A stretch of 64,000 nt of DNA from Ehretia macrophylla (taxonomy: Eukaryota > Streptophyta > Magnoliopsida > Boraginales > Ehretiaceae): the NCBI GenBank assembly GCA_037974665.1, contig CM075778.1:24928001-24992000 (forward strand), read 5' to 3'. Shown piece after piece: positions 1-11,535 of the stretch; within the stretch, counting starts at the first letter, position 1; every line of letters begins with the position of its first letter. Made by a program: the position numbers and the translations under genes. The notes beneath the pieces are model-generated. The model was given only the letters and a program-made list of their open reading frames with translations, had not been told where the DNA came from and searched no databases.

Positions 1-990
1 GGCATGTGATGGTAAGAGGCTGGTGGGGTTCGCATATCTTTAATGAACTTCACTTGTTTTTTTTGGACGTTTTCAATTTCTATCTTTCTCTCATTAATAG
101 AGAGGAAGGAACGGAGAAAAATATTAGAAAAATTAATGACGGATTCAGACATACAAATTTAAGATGTACACTCGTGTAGTAAAAGATATTAGAGTGTGTA
201 TTTATATAACGACAATATCTAATATAATAAATTTTTTTTTTTAAATAAAAAATTAAATAATTTTTTCTTTTCAAGTTGAGTGCACACCCTCTTTTGTACA
301 TATATCCGGCCTGAGAGAAACTAAGTATCAGTGCAAAATATAATTCACATTTTCTGGAAACCATAGAAATAAAACAAATTGAAAACCCAAGCATGCAAGA
401 AGAAATTTTTATAGAAGTTAGTAGTGGATGCAAGAAATTTAACAAGTCCAAAAGAATTATTACTTAAAATTATATGTAATTTGGGTTGTGCATGCAGAAG
501 AAAAATAAAATGCGAAGTAATGATGAAGTTTCGACACTTTTTCATTTATTATAACAAATAATGGTATATAAGCATAACCAACCTTTAAATATTTTTTTAA
601 TGATGGGAGACTCTTTTTAGAAAGCCAATTTGAATTCTCACCACCATGCTGCTAACTTTACAGATACATGATTTCATCCGAATGAATTAAGTATAATTTA
701 CGTTAGTCAAATATAAAAATTATTAAAAATAACCTGAAGAAAATTAATCTCATAACTAATTTAAATCGTAATATGAATAAATCTTTCATCAACACTTAAA
801 TTTTTTTTTTTCTTCCACTTTTTATCTTTATAAGATTCGAATCTTAATATTTTATATATTAGAAAAACAATTCACCAGACTATTTCTAAATCTCGACCGA
901 CACTCGAGGGTTAGAATGCATCAAGACTGGCACTAAGCTTTCCACGTAAAGAAATGGTAAATGAAGGGGAAAGAAAATAAAAAATGTTAC
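1..990 (-). other. Intron 2 of the P450 gene, running off the window
   Basis: AT-rich sequence beginning with the donor GTAACA at 990. I found no sequence resembling the third P450 exon (AGTDTS, ExxR or the FxxGxxxCxG haem loop), so the intron or a gap extends past base 1. Confidence 0.6.
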
Positions 991-3900
991 CAATAGCAAG
1001 GCCTTGATTTCAGTGTCAGTGAGCTTTCCACCATCACCATCATCTTCTAGGGAAAGCAATGTACTGAGAAAGTCAACGCCATGTTTTGTTCCTCCTTTAG
1101 AAGCGTTAACCTTGTGCTCTTCAAGGATGGTGTTCAAGAACGCATCAAAACGCGCGTGAAGCTTCTTCATTTTGCCAGCAACGCCTTGTAGATCTAACCA
1201 ATCAAGAGCTGGGATACACTCACCGACGTTGAATACACCTGCCAAGACCATCAGCTCTACTACCATTGACTTGAACTCGTCTGCCTTCGGATCGATGCCA
1301 CCTCGACAGTCACCAAAAACCCTTTTTCCTAACAACACCCGCCCTAGTGCATTGGTGACGCAAACGTTGAGCAGTTGACCTAGGTTCACTGGCTCGTGAC
1401 TTGCATTCGCCAGGGCGCGCGTGAGAATTGCCACCTCGTCCTGCATAGCATAAGGGAAATTATAAAAATTGTTCTCACTTTTTTTTCTTTTCTTTTCTTT
1501 TTCCTTTTGGCAAATGGTATATAAAAAACAGAAAGAAAGCACTAGGAGCACAAAATCTCAGGTATCAAATTGTTCAAAATTCTTTATTAAATGTAGCATT
1601 ATATCATTAGGAAAAATAAATTTTTGGGAAACTTCAATCAATAGCTCAAAAGTAAATTTTTGGCAAACTTCAATTAATTGCTTTATTTGAAGTTATTTAC
1701 CACTAACAAAAGTACTGAAAACGAGTTTATTTTTATTTTTTGTCGGGAAGAAATATTTGAAGATTTTGTGATTCTTTTTCTATTATATTGAACAAATAAT
1801 TTTAAATATATATATTTTTTCTCTTTGCAAATTCAAACAACTCCAAAAAAATAAAAAAAGAACTTAGTGGAGATACCATAGACCAAACTTTTTAGAGGTT
1901 GTGAATATGATATAAACCCACAATAATAATCTCAAGTTAAATATATTGTTCCAATTTTTGGACCTATTTTCATATACTTCGCTTAATTTCATCTTGCTTT
2001 ATGATAAGGTTAATTAATTTAAAGTCTATAACAAAACAAAAAATTAATTGGCTGACGTTCAAACGCGACAATATTTCACCATAAAAGAAATATGAAATAT
2101 GAAATATGAAATATGAGAGAGACAAAGAGAAAGAGAAAGAGAGAGAGAGACTCTTTTGAAGGTTTTATGTATTGTCATCTTCTTCATTTGTCTTATCAAA
2201 AAAACAAGTAAAAGAAGTGCAAGTTGGATTGTCGTTGGTCCATTGTTGTCTAGAAGGGTTTATTTTGTCTCTCTCACTCCCAAATGAACCACCATTCCCC
2301 TAGTTGCAAGTCAACATTTGAGTAAAAGACATGTTGATCCTTTGATGCTACCGGCTAGACCCCAAAGCTTGGGAATGAAAAATTGAATGTCACTGACCAA
2401 AAATCAAATTACAAAAAGAGTAAAAATTTTAACTTGGACAAGTCTAACAAACCAACCATCCTCTATGTCTATAGCTAGTAAAAAACTGTGTCAATTTGTA
2501 CGACTGCAATTTCCTTCTTTCTTTTTTTTTATATCTTTATTGTTAAAAAATAACCAATTTAATTTCCATTATTTTTTAAATTTTTTTTTAAATTCGGCCC
2601 TATTATTTAAAAAATTTCAATTTAATTCTTATTATTTTCTAAAAAATTCAATTTAGTCCTTATTATTTTTAAAAAAAAAATTAATTTAACCAATTTAGGT
2701 CTCTGCCTAAATTAAATTTTTTTGAAAAATAATAAAAATTAAATTGACTAATTTTGAACAATATATAAGGACAAATTTAAAAAATTTTGAGAAACAATAG
2801 AGACTAAATTGACTATTTTAAACAATATGAATGAATTTAAAATTTTAAAAAACTAATATAAACCATTGGTGCAAATTTTCCAAATAATTAGTATTAACAA
2901 CCCTTAACTCTCCCATATATAGTACATATTTGAAATGAAAATGCACACAACAATTCTTTTTAGTTGTAGTTAATGAGATACTTTTACTTTCCCAGCAAAA
3001 AAAAAAAAAAATCGCACACAATCTTAAAATTAATGTTCCTAACCGCAAAGACTATTAGCGGGGAGTATCTAGCGTGTTCTTGTTATAGGCTCCACAAGTT
3101 AATCGTTCTTAGCATGTATGACATATATAATTAATTAATATCATGTACGTTCACATATAACATTCACAAACTTCCAAACCAAAGAAATAAGTCTCGTAAA
3201 AAATTATATTAAATTTATGAGAAATGTTATATACTACTTTAATTTTTACACTCAAATACAACTTCACATATGTATGCTGAGTTGTCATATTAAAAGAAGA
3301 CAGAAAAATAAAAAAGTTAGTTATTTTAGCATGCCAACTAAGTATCTACGTAAGAAGTGGTATTTGAATGTGAAAATTAAAGTGAGATATAATAATACTC
3401 TAAATTTATAATGATTTGAATTATGTATTATCGTAAATATAGTCTCTTCACCATTTGATATCAATTGATTAGACGTGCGGGCGGTTCTCAATACCCCCAC
3501 GTAGTAGTTGTCCTTTATTTCCCGTGACTCATTCTAACATAAGATTTTATATTGAATAATCATTCAATTACTTGGTCAAAAAGAATAATTTGTTTACTTC
3601 CAAATCGAGAAAAATAAGTAACATCTCCCCATTGGTATTATACGCTATGACAAAAATAGTTGCAACATTGAATACAAATTGTTTAAATGTCAATAAATAA
3701 GCAACTTTCGGCAATGACATATTTAAAAATAGTTATAATAATGAATACAATTTGTTAGTACGTCAATAAATAACGCAACTTTCGACCAAACAAACAAAGA
3801 AACGCAACTGCAAGACAGTTGCGAGTCATGCGTTTTAGAATTTAACACTTTAGTTTGTATCAAGAATTTTTTAAGGAGAATTTTTGGTCATAAGAAAAAC

Positions 3901-4525
3901 ATTACTAAAATTTGACACTAAACGCAACTGTAAGACAGTTGCGAGTCATGCGTTTTAAAATTTAACACTTTAGTTTGTATTAAGAATTTTTTAAGGAGAA
4001 TTTCTCGTCATAAAAAAAAAAAATGCAACTTCTGACGTGCATATGGAATCAGATATATAGAAGTAAAACCTGGCGGACATGACGACATTCATCCAAGGCC
4101 TTGGCAGAGAAGAGATGGAGAGAGGAAATTTTCCTGAGCATGCGCCAGCGAGGGCCATAAGGCGCAAAAACAAGGTCTTGATAGTTGTAAGCAATATGCT
4201 TAGCACCAGAATTTGGAGGTCGGCTAGAGAAATTGGAATCATGAATCTTCAAAAACTGTTCAGCCACAGATGCTGATGCAGCAACCACAACATGCACAAA
4301 GCCCATCCTCAAGTACATGAGGGGGCCATAGGTTCTAGCCATGGCTGCCATGGCTTGATGTGGCTTGGGGCCAACGTTTGGCAAGTTTCCTACGATAGGC
4401 CATGGCTTTGGACCTGGTGGTAATGGCAGCTGGTGACGCTTTTGGAGAAATATTTTTAGTAGGGAATAGAGAAGATAACCACATAGGGCAGTGCAGAGGA
4501 TGAGTGGTATACTGGTGATAGTCAT
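991..4525 (-). CDS. F3'H: Flavonoid 3'-hydroxylase-type cytochrome P450 (CYP75B-like), exons 1-2, 3' part outside window
   Basis: Exon 1 is 4525-4070 (152 codons) and exon 2 is 1440-991 (150 codons). The junctions read CAG|GTTTTA (donor), TATGCAG|GAC (acceptor) and TTG|GTAACA (donor), all phase 0. The start chosen (MTITSIPL) gives a typical ER-anchor P450 N-terminus: a hydrophobic helix at residues 5-28, then the proline-rich hinge LPPGPKPWPIVGNLP. It is followed by the F3'H-like stretch SRPPNSGAKHIAYNYQDLVF and the C-helix WRMLRK. Exon 2 carries ADEFKSMVVELMVLAGVFN and stops at TDTEIKALLL, just before the expected I-helix AGTDTS. The haem-binding cysteine loop must lie left of base 1. By family knowledge the enzyme is an NADPH- and P450-reductase-dependent B-ring 3'-hydroxylase of flavonoids at the ER. 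An upstream in-frame extension to 4648 is unlikely to be translated. I cannot tell whether the gene is functional beyond exon 2. Confidence 0.88.
2536..2852. mobile_element. Palindromic MITE-like element in P450 intron 1
   Basis: The left half repeats blocks of the type CAATTTA(A/G)TCCTTATTATTT. The right half holds their complement (AATAATAAAAATTAAATTG, GAGACTAAATTGACTATTTT), centred near 2695-2705 on CCAATTTAGGTCTCTGCC. The whole can fold into a long AT-rich hairpin. A close relative lies at the right edge of the window. The superfamily cannot be assigned because clear termini and a target duplication were not found. Confidence 0.55.
3645..3786. repeat. Direct duplication, unit about 70 bp
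   Basis: Two diverged copies share AAAAATAGTT, AATGAATACAA, TTGTT and GTCAATAAATAA followed by GCAACTTTCG. They lie immediately before the 120-bp duplication and share the GCAACT motif with it, so the region seems prone to local duplication. Confidence 0.6.
3801..4020. repeat. Tandem duplication, unit about 120 bp (two copies)
   Basis: Copies start at 3801 and 3921 with AACGCAACTG(C/T)AAGACAGTT and continue through GCGAGTCATGCGTTTTA and TTTTTTAAGGAGAATTT to the CATAA run. They are very similar by eye. The duplication sits at the 3' side of exon 1, inside intron 1. Confidence 0.8.
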
Positions 4526-4573
4526 TTTAGAGATTTTTTTGGTGTTGGCGCAGAGAAGCAACGTGTTTTCTGG

Positions 4574-4582
4574 CCATTTAAA
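4574..4582 (-). promoter_or_regulatory. Possible TATA-like box of the P450 gene
   Basis: On the minus strand TTTAAATGG lies about 50 bases before the chosen ATG. This is a plausible but weak TATA variant and would give a short leader. Sequence inspection only. Confidence 0.25.
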
Positions 4583-6089
4583 GAAGCGATGAATAGGTTG
4601 AATAGAAAGTGTAGAAATATGCTTACCTAATTTCTTGTCACTTGCCATGTGTCAACCCCGACTGTCTGCCCGTGGTAGGTAAAAGCTTATGGACGGATAT
4701 TTGGTCTAATTTTTTTTATATTTAAAAGTATTTTTTGTGGATTTAAAAGTTGATATTAATTTATTTAGGTTTATTTTTTAAAATGTCTTTACGTAAAAGT
4801 TAAAATTAAAAAACAAGAAACTTCAAATTAAAATTATTCAAGATAGGTTTTTGTGAAACTATTTTTACATAATACAAGTAGTTGTTTTCTTTTTCTTTCT
4901 CAAATATACTCCTTAATATTTTTTAAACTTTAACATTGCCTTCAAATTTTTTAAAATCTCAACATTTCCCAACATAAGCCACAGTCAACGACTTTTGTTC
5001 AACAACACTTTTAACTAAAAACTCTACAATTTAAAAATAAAAATTTTATAATTAGACCAAACCCAGCCTAAGTTCTCTTACAGTTTCCTATATGAGATGT
5101 ATCAAAGCTTGACAAAGTCTTAAGAATATAAGCTCAAAAGAGGGAATATTTTCATAAATTCGTATACTTTTTAATGGTTTTAGGTGACATTTTTATTAAT
5201 TGAATAATTTAAGGAGGAGGTCGAGGTTAAATGACATAAAATAAATATTATAGGATAAAATTTTATATTGCATATACACTATGGAGATAAAATGATATAA
5301 ACTTGCTATTTTTATGGTTAATAGATGTATAAGATACCTCATTTTAAAGTTTGAATCCTTTCGTTCATATGTAGTATTTAATATGATTTGAGAAAGGAAT
5401 TTAAATAAATCGAAAATGTGAACATCGATCAAACTACATGTAGCTGACAGAGGAATGAATATCGAGCCCTCCTGATTTTCTACCGAAGACTGAGCCTAGT
5501 GATGCTTGCAATTTTTCCTATTTCAGCTTGGATTGAAAACCAATACCTTAGGTTCTTGAATTTCATGCAAGTTAGCTTGTGGTTGGCATTTTATGTGTGT
5601 GTGTTTTTATAGGGTTAAATTCATTTTGTATCATTTACCTTGACACACAGTAACACTTATTATTCATTGCCTTTAAAATTTTCACTTATTAACCCTCTTG
5701 TTCACTTATTTATTAAAAACTTAACGGAATATATCGATGTTCTATTTTGTGGGACAAAAATACCTATATCGTCCAAACCCATACATATTCCCACACCAAA
5801 CGTACACCCTACCAAACCACACACTTCATCATCAAAACACACACATACACTCCTTCTATCATACACACACCCTAGCTATTCTTTACACCACCCCCACACC
5901 AAATACACATATACCCTTCTATCATGCACACACATATGTTCTTTGTACCACCACCATTAACAAAGACACGATACCACCATTAAATTCACATTGCATATTA
6001 CTAGCACCATTATAGTCTTGTCCACGAATTCTTGATACACTCAATCCATATCTACAAATAATGATTTAATTCCCCTTTTTAGGGCCGAT
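4583..6089. other. Intergenic, no gene recognised
   Basis: AT-rich spacer upstream of the P450 gene. From about 5790 to 5960 there is a CA-rich, ACAC-repeat stretch that creates long but compositionally biased open frames. I see no protein motif in it. Confidence 0.5.
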
Positions 6090-6990
6090 AATATAATAGT
6101 ATCACTTACATGCATTATACTAATAAAATGCTTAACAATACATTTTAAAGTTCACATAACACAAAGCAACTGTCATTTCTTCTTTGTTTGTTATATCACG
6201 TGACTCGTCAATAATAACAAAATTTTCATCTCTAATATCATTTATAATTGCATTAGTAGTCTCAATTGCATCAACATTGACAATTTCTTTTTGAATATCA
6301 GGAGTAGTTAACTGATGGTTCTCAAAAGCATTTTGCAAAACACTATTATTAATGGTTTTATTATGATCAACAAGAAACTTGAGAAGTTCAAGAAAATTAC
6401 CTTGATTGGTAGAATTCTCTGATTGATCACGACCACGGAAAACTAATCCTTGTTTCAAAAGAAATTGAATGCAATCACTTGAAGCAGTTAATCAGATTCG
6501 ATATATGTCGCGAATTTGCTCGGATTGCTTAAAGATAACAACTTCAATGTGTTAACTTTGCTTCATCAAGTATTGATACCTCTTAAAGCCATTGCTATGC
6601 ACACTACTTGGACCTCCAATATGAAGGTTAAGTCTACTTTTATTACTCCAATTAATAAACCCATTTGTAACAAATGTATCTCCACCTGACTGCTTTCCAA
6701 CATCAGGCCTAAAAAGATAATAATATAAACAATTTGCAGCATCTTTTGTTATGATGTATTCCAATCAACTATTAAATTCATTAAACCAAGAGGAACAAAA
6801 TCTTCTAAACTTATCACCTACTTTTCTTTTGGAGAAATCATGAAAACGGGGTTGAGAATGTCCTTTTTACAAGTAGTATCTCCAGACTTTATCTCAATCA
6901 TTCGGATCTAATATGTAAGTTTCGGGCGTAATTCAGGATTTGTTGGTAGATCTTCTAATTGATCTTAATTCGAGATTGCTTTGAACAATG
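6090..6990 (-). pseudogene. hAT-type (ZMYM1-like, TTF and DUF4371) transposase relic
   Basis: Reading minus, upstream frames contain the TTF-type zinc-finger region (HDFSKRKVGDKFRRF, then EYIITKDAANCLYYYLF and KQSGGDTFVTNGFINW). Further down is the start of the DUF4371 region (QGLVFRGRDQSENS, NQGNFLELLKFLVDHNK, then DESRDITNKEEMTVAL). The reading frame changes several times and includes stops, and the protein ends before the catalytic core and the C-terminal hATC dimerisation domain. It is a broken DNA transposon gene. A better preserved relative lies at 58548-60741. Confidence 0.75.
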
Positions 6991-8111
6991 ATGTACATTA
7001 TCTTTGCTACTCATTTCACTAGATCCAAAAGAAATTTGTTCCTCAAAAATTGACTTTTTTCTTTTAAAAAATAATTTAAATTAATATTAAACAACTAAAA
7101 CCTTGTGAGTGAACAAATGAAGCAGGCAAGAGCGACTACAAAAAAAAAACTATAGTCTATCTAATTTTTTAATAAACAACTTATCCAAAACTAAAAATAA
7201 AAATAAAAATAATTTTAACTAAAACTAAAATAATAAAAAACTACAACTAAAAATAAAAATTAACAAATAATAAAACTACAAATAAGAAATAAAACAACTA
7301 CAATTAAAACTAATAATAATTATAACTAAAAATAAGAAATTATAACTAAAACTAAAGTAATAAACGAGTAATATTAAGAATAGAAGATAAGTAAAGAAAT
7401 TCAATCAAGCATGAGTAGACGACACAAGTAACTATGAATTTCTTACAGAAACCAAATGTCTCGTTATCTAATGGGTCTATCGGTATCATGAAATAAATTT
7501 GTACAAAAATAAAATAAGTTAACGAATAGAATAGAATGGAACTTAGAATAAAATGATTTTGGTAAGAGTATATCATACTTGACATGCTTTAGAAATAAAG
7601 ATAATAATGAATATATTTATTTCAAACCCATATTTGGTAGTTAGTATACCAAGTAGTATTTGAATCATTTCTATAAATATGATTGCTCTTTTGTTATAAT
7701 GTATATTATATGTTTGTCATTTTTTAAGATTATAACTATTTATTAATATTACTTATGATTATTATTATTATTACTTTGCTACTTACTAAGATTATTATTG
7801 CTTATTAATATTATTTATGATAGTTATTGTTACTATGATTATTATTATTATTATTATCTATTAACATTTATATTATTACTACTATTATAATTATAATGAT
7901 AATTATTGTTATTATTATTATTACTATTGTAAATATGTATATAAAGGTTAGGTTAGTAATATATTATCATCATTTGACAAATAAAATTTTGTAACACGTA
8001 TATAATATATATTTTATTTACAAAGACTAATATTAGTTATTAATATGTGTTGTTATTATTATTATTATTATTATTGTTGTTGTTGTTGTTGTTGTTGTTG
8101 TTTTTTTGTTG

Positions 8112-8162
<51 letters not shown>

Positions 8163-8868
8163 TTGTAATATATTATGTTTTGAAAGAGTATTTTGGTCAA
8201 TTGAAAAATGAATTTTGTAGCATGTATATAATATCTTTATCAACTAATAAAATTATTATTATTATTATAATTTAATATTAGTTATTGATTATTGTGTTTA
8301 TTATTATTACAATTATATTATTATTATTAGAAGAATAACATTCATATTGTGTACTAGATTTGTAGTATATTATGTTTTGAAAGGGTATTTTCTTATTTGA
8401 CAAATGAGTTTATTCTCAAGAATATATGAATGAGCAAATCTCATGTGTTTTGTTAAGAAAGGGTAATCCAAATTGAGGGGAATAGGATTTTCAGATTCAT
8501 TACCACATCATACCAAATATAGAAAAGGAAATAAAGTTGAGAATGTCGCTTCATTCTCAAACCCACTTCATCATACCAATCAACATCTTATTAGTAGCGA
8601 ACATTAATGGATTAACTAGATTCCTACTACCACTATCTACTAATCCAGCGAAACCAAATCCAAGGAAACAAGCATCCGAATTAACACTAGTCCAACTTTG
8701 TGAAATTACTTAAAAAGTGTAGGAATAAGTAAGAACCGAAAGGTAAAAATGAAACACCACTATTTTTAATGTTATTTTATTAATACTATAAATCAATATC
8801 CTCATTTTCTTCTAAAAGTGTTACTTCCCTACAATAATTATGTTTCATCTTTTAAATTATAAATAAAA
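6991..8868. other. Low-complexity AT-rich stretch with trinucleotide repeats
   Basis: From 7090 to 7350 it is built of short A-rich words (AACTAAAAATAAAAA). From about 7640 to 8330 it consists largely of TTA/ATT runs. No gene is supported. Confidence 0.6.
8051..8160. repeat. Compound microsatellite (TTA)n(TTG)n(TTA)n
   Basis: Uninterrupted TTA triplets give way to about ten TTG triplets, a short T run, two TTG and then some seventeen TTA/ATT triplets. The frame reading poly-Cys/poly-Ile over it is an artefact of the repeat. Confidence 0.95.
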
Positions 8869-9114
8869 AAGAAAATATCACGTTACCCCTGTGTTATGGG
8901 GAACTATCAGAAGCCTCCTCATGTTTTTTTAAACTCACCACACTGCCCCCCTCTGTTTATTTTAAACTAACACCGTTAGAAAAATAAATGAAGTAATCGA
9001 CTTGCCCCTCTTTTAATATGTTTTATAAGAGAGAAGAAAACTATATATATATTTTTCCTTCATCTCCACCCCTTTTCACTAAATAAAAAAAAAATTTAAA
9101 AAAATCATCTTCCT

Positions 9115-9290
9115 CAACCCCCACCCCCTCCAACCCTACCCCCCACCCGTCAGCCCCCACCCGTCACCTGTCAGCCATCCCCTTCCCACCCCCACCCACC
9201 CCCGTCACCCTCTCCCCACCTCCGTCAGCCCCCCCCACCTACCTGTCAGCCCCCAACCCCATCACCCACCCCCCACCCCCCAACTCTACA
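9115..9290. repeat. C-rich polypyrimidine tract
   Basis: Degenerate repeats of CCCCCACCC and CCCGTCA(C/G)CC, strongly strand-asymmetric (almost no G), in the interior of the Mutator-like element. Confidence 0.85.
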
Positions 9291-9351
9291 CAGTCGAAAG
9301 GCCCAAAAGCACAAACGTTCAAGAACTCTGTTGGTTTAGTTTAGTTTAGTT

Positions 9352-9352
<1 letters not shown>

Positions 9353-9425
<73 letters not shown>

Positions 9426-9450
9426 CTGTGTGTGTGTGTGTGTGTGTGTA
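9353..9450. repeat. (AT)n(GT)n microsatellite
   Basis: About thirty AT dinucleotides followed by about sixteen GT/CT dinucleotides, inside the Mutator-like element. Confidence 0.95.
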
Positions 9451-9769
9451 TAAAATATATGTAGATATATATATGTATATGATTTGATTTGTGTGTATAT
9501 AAAAATATTTATTTCTTTATATATATTTCAAGTTCAAAGGCTTTTTGGTTAATTTATGCCTCATATAAAGCTTAAAAACTCGCTAAGCTGCTTCTTATGC
9601 ACGTGGATTGCACATTCAACGGCAAAACTAACGGACTGCAAACGGAGGGGGGCGGGGTGGTGAGGTTCAAAAAACACCGGGGGGTTTTTGATTGTTTTGA
9701 GAACACAAGAGGGTAGCGTGATAATTTCGCATATCACAGGAGGTAACGTGATATTTTCTCTAAATAAAA

Positions 9770-11163
9770 CAAAGATTTATTGGAACTTTCTTATCTCATT
9801 TAATTGTTTAAGATTCAATATATGGGTACAAAATGTCACGGGCTCAAATCCTGACATCCCTACCTATTACTATTCATAAGAGCAGTAACGAGGGATCAAT
9901 TGAGATAGATTCAAATTGGACATAATTTTCATTACTATAATACTATATAATATATGCATACAAAATCAAATGTATTAAGATTCCAAAGAGAATCCTTTTT
10001 TTAGAAGGGTAACGTCGAGACCTCCCGAGAATAGACGAAGGGAAAAGGCAGTAAATAGTCCCATTTTCCTGAGATTAACATTGACGCTCATTATGATCAT
10101 ACATTGCGTCAAGTTTAGAGTCCTTTCATATCGGAATAAAAGAGTACCCCCTTAATTTCATAAAGATAAACTCACTTTCTTTTTTTTAATAGTTAAAATT
10201 ATAGTTCATTATACAACCCTATTTAATATGTATTTTTTATCAAAAATTATACAATTCTTAATATGTCCATCCAATTGTGTAATTTACAACTGAATCTTGA
10301 TGGTCAGATGCATGATTACAAGAGTTAGCTTTCACCAAGATTTTAGAAAATGCAAATATCCCTTATATTTTCCTCCTATTCTAACTCCATTCCTAATGTC
10401 AATTTGATCTTCGTTTGCTGCATCCTCGCATCTCGCATATCACATCGCATAACAAATATTTTTTCGTCTTGACCTAAAATAGTTTCTACAAAAAAAAACA
10501 AAAAAAAAAGACCATGAACTCTCTTTTCTTCTCATGTGTTCCCTTTTGCTCCTCAACCTACGGGGTATTAGCAGCCGTTTTCAGCTATTGTTCCTCTCCC
10601 AAGGCAGGTTCTATTGAGATGGTTTCGGTTTCTAAATGTTTGGACAAATTCAAGATATACATATTCGCTTCTATCGAATTTTGAGGATGAGCACTTCTGG
10701 ATTCTTCACTTCTGGTGGTTCTAGAGATGTTACCCGAATTTGAATGTTTTTGCATTAAACCCCTCGAAAGAATAAACTGCTTAGATTATAAACTTATTGT
10801 CTGCATGTTGCGTTGACATATATATTGCAGTATAACTGAGTTTTATAGCCTATATAGTGAGTTGTAACGAAATCACATACTTGTTTGAACAATGATAAAA
10901 TAAGAAATTATATCATTAACCGATTATTGACAAAAGACTTCATCTCCCTGCTCTATTGAGGACTAACTATTGTTGATAGAACCAGATGGTTAGGGTCGAA
11001 TAAGAAAAGAGATCTAACCATATATTTATAGTTTATTTTGACAGGCTTACCCATAAAAACCTTTGTCCAAATATATAAGCCTACAATCACATAGACTTAT
11101 AAAGTGGACTCGCTTAACACAATATGATACAGACCAATCCATAAATAAGATATCCAGAATATT
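9770..11163. other. Intergenic, nothing recognised
   Basis: I looked on both strands for splice-compatible coding stretches and repeat termini and can support none. Longer open frames here are short and lack motifs. Confidence 0.5.
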
Positions 11164-11535
11164 TTATAAATCAAAATATAATTGTTGACAACCCGCATAA
11201 TGAAAAATTATTCCAACATGAAGCCGAGGATGCAGTTTCATTGGACATTGGTCGCCCCGCTTGAAACATATGAAGCTTTTAGCTGCCCAATCTACAACAC
11301 GATTATCCGTTCGACAAACAAGATTGAATGATGGCTGGGAGAATGCATGGCAGATACCATTGATATCATCGACAATTGGAGCAATTACCAAAGCTAAAGC
11401 AGTTTGAAAATCGTAGCTACTCAAGAAAACGATAGACCTCCAAACGCTGAGCTTAGAGCAGCGAGTTAACCAACAGTGACACGTTAAATCACAAAGCAAA
11501 ATTGTAGTTCCCACAGACCCAGATACTACAAGCAA
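11164..11535 (-). pseudogene. RNase H-like fragment (LINE-derived or captured)
   Basis: A 123-codon open stretch resembles the C-terminal half of the plant RVT_3/RNase H domain found at the end of plant LINE ORF2. Visible features are an acidic-helix segment DFQTALALVIAPIVDDINGI and then a FNLVCRTDNRVVDWAAKSF segment matching the usual pattern (F..V.R..N.VAH.LAK). There is no start context and no neighbouring reverse transcriptase. It is most likely a truncated LINE tail; a domesticated gene fragment cannot be excluded. Confidence 0.45.

Larger units (their letters stand above)
1441..4069 (-). other. Intron 1 of the P450 gene (2.6 kb)
   Basis: Bounded by GT at 4069-4068 and AG at 1442-1441. 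It contains a palindromic MITE-like element (about 2536-2852), GA-rich microsatellite sequence near 2100-2151 and local direct duplications (3645-4020). No coding sequence is seen inside it. Confidence 0.75.
8869..9760. mobile_element. Non-autonomous Mutator-like (MULE/MITE) element with long TIRs
   Basis: The left end reads AAGAAAATATCACGTTACC and the right end, complemented, GAGAAAATATCACGTTACC. Similarity continues inward for tens of bases (TGTG-TATG, ATCA, then CTCACCAC and the C-rich CCGCCCCCCT-type block). The insertion is flanked by a perfect 9-bp direct repeat, TAAATAAAA, at 8860-8868 and 9761-9769, which is the target-site size typical of Mutator-like elements. The interior holds a C-rich polypyrimidine tract (9115-9290) and an (AT)n(GT)n microsatellite. 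There is no transposase, so it would need help in trans. Confidence 0.8.

Noticed and set aside
4049-4648. Use of the upstream ATG at 4648 for the P450
   Set aside because: The extra 41 residues are unlike the family; the ATG at 4525 gives the normal membrane-anchor start.
5640-6015. His/Thr-rich open frames
   Set aside because: Arise from the CA-rich repeat tract; no start context or family.
8045-8275. Open frame with poly-Tyr/Cys/Ile
   Set aside because: Entirely the translation of TTA/TTG microsatellites.
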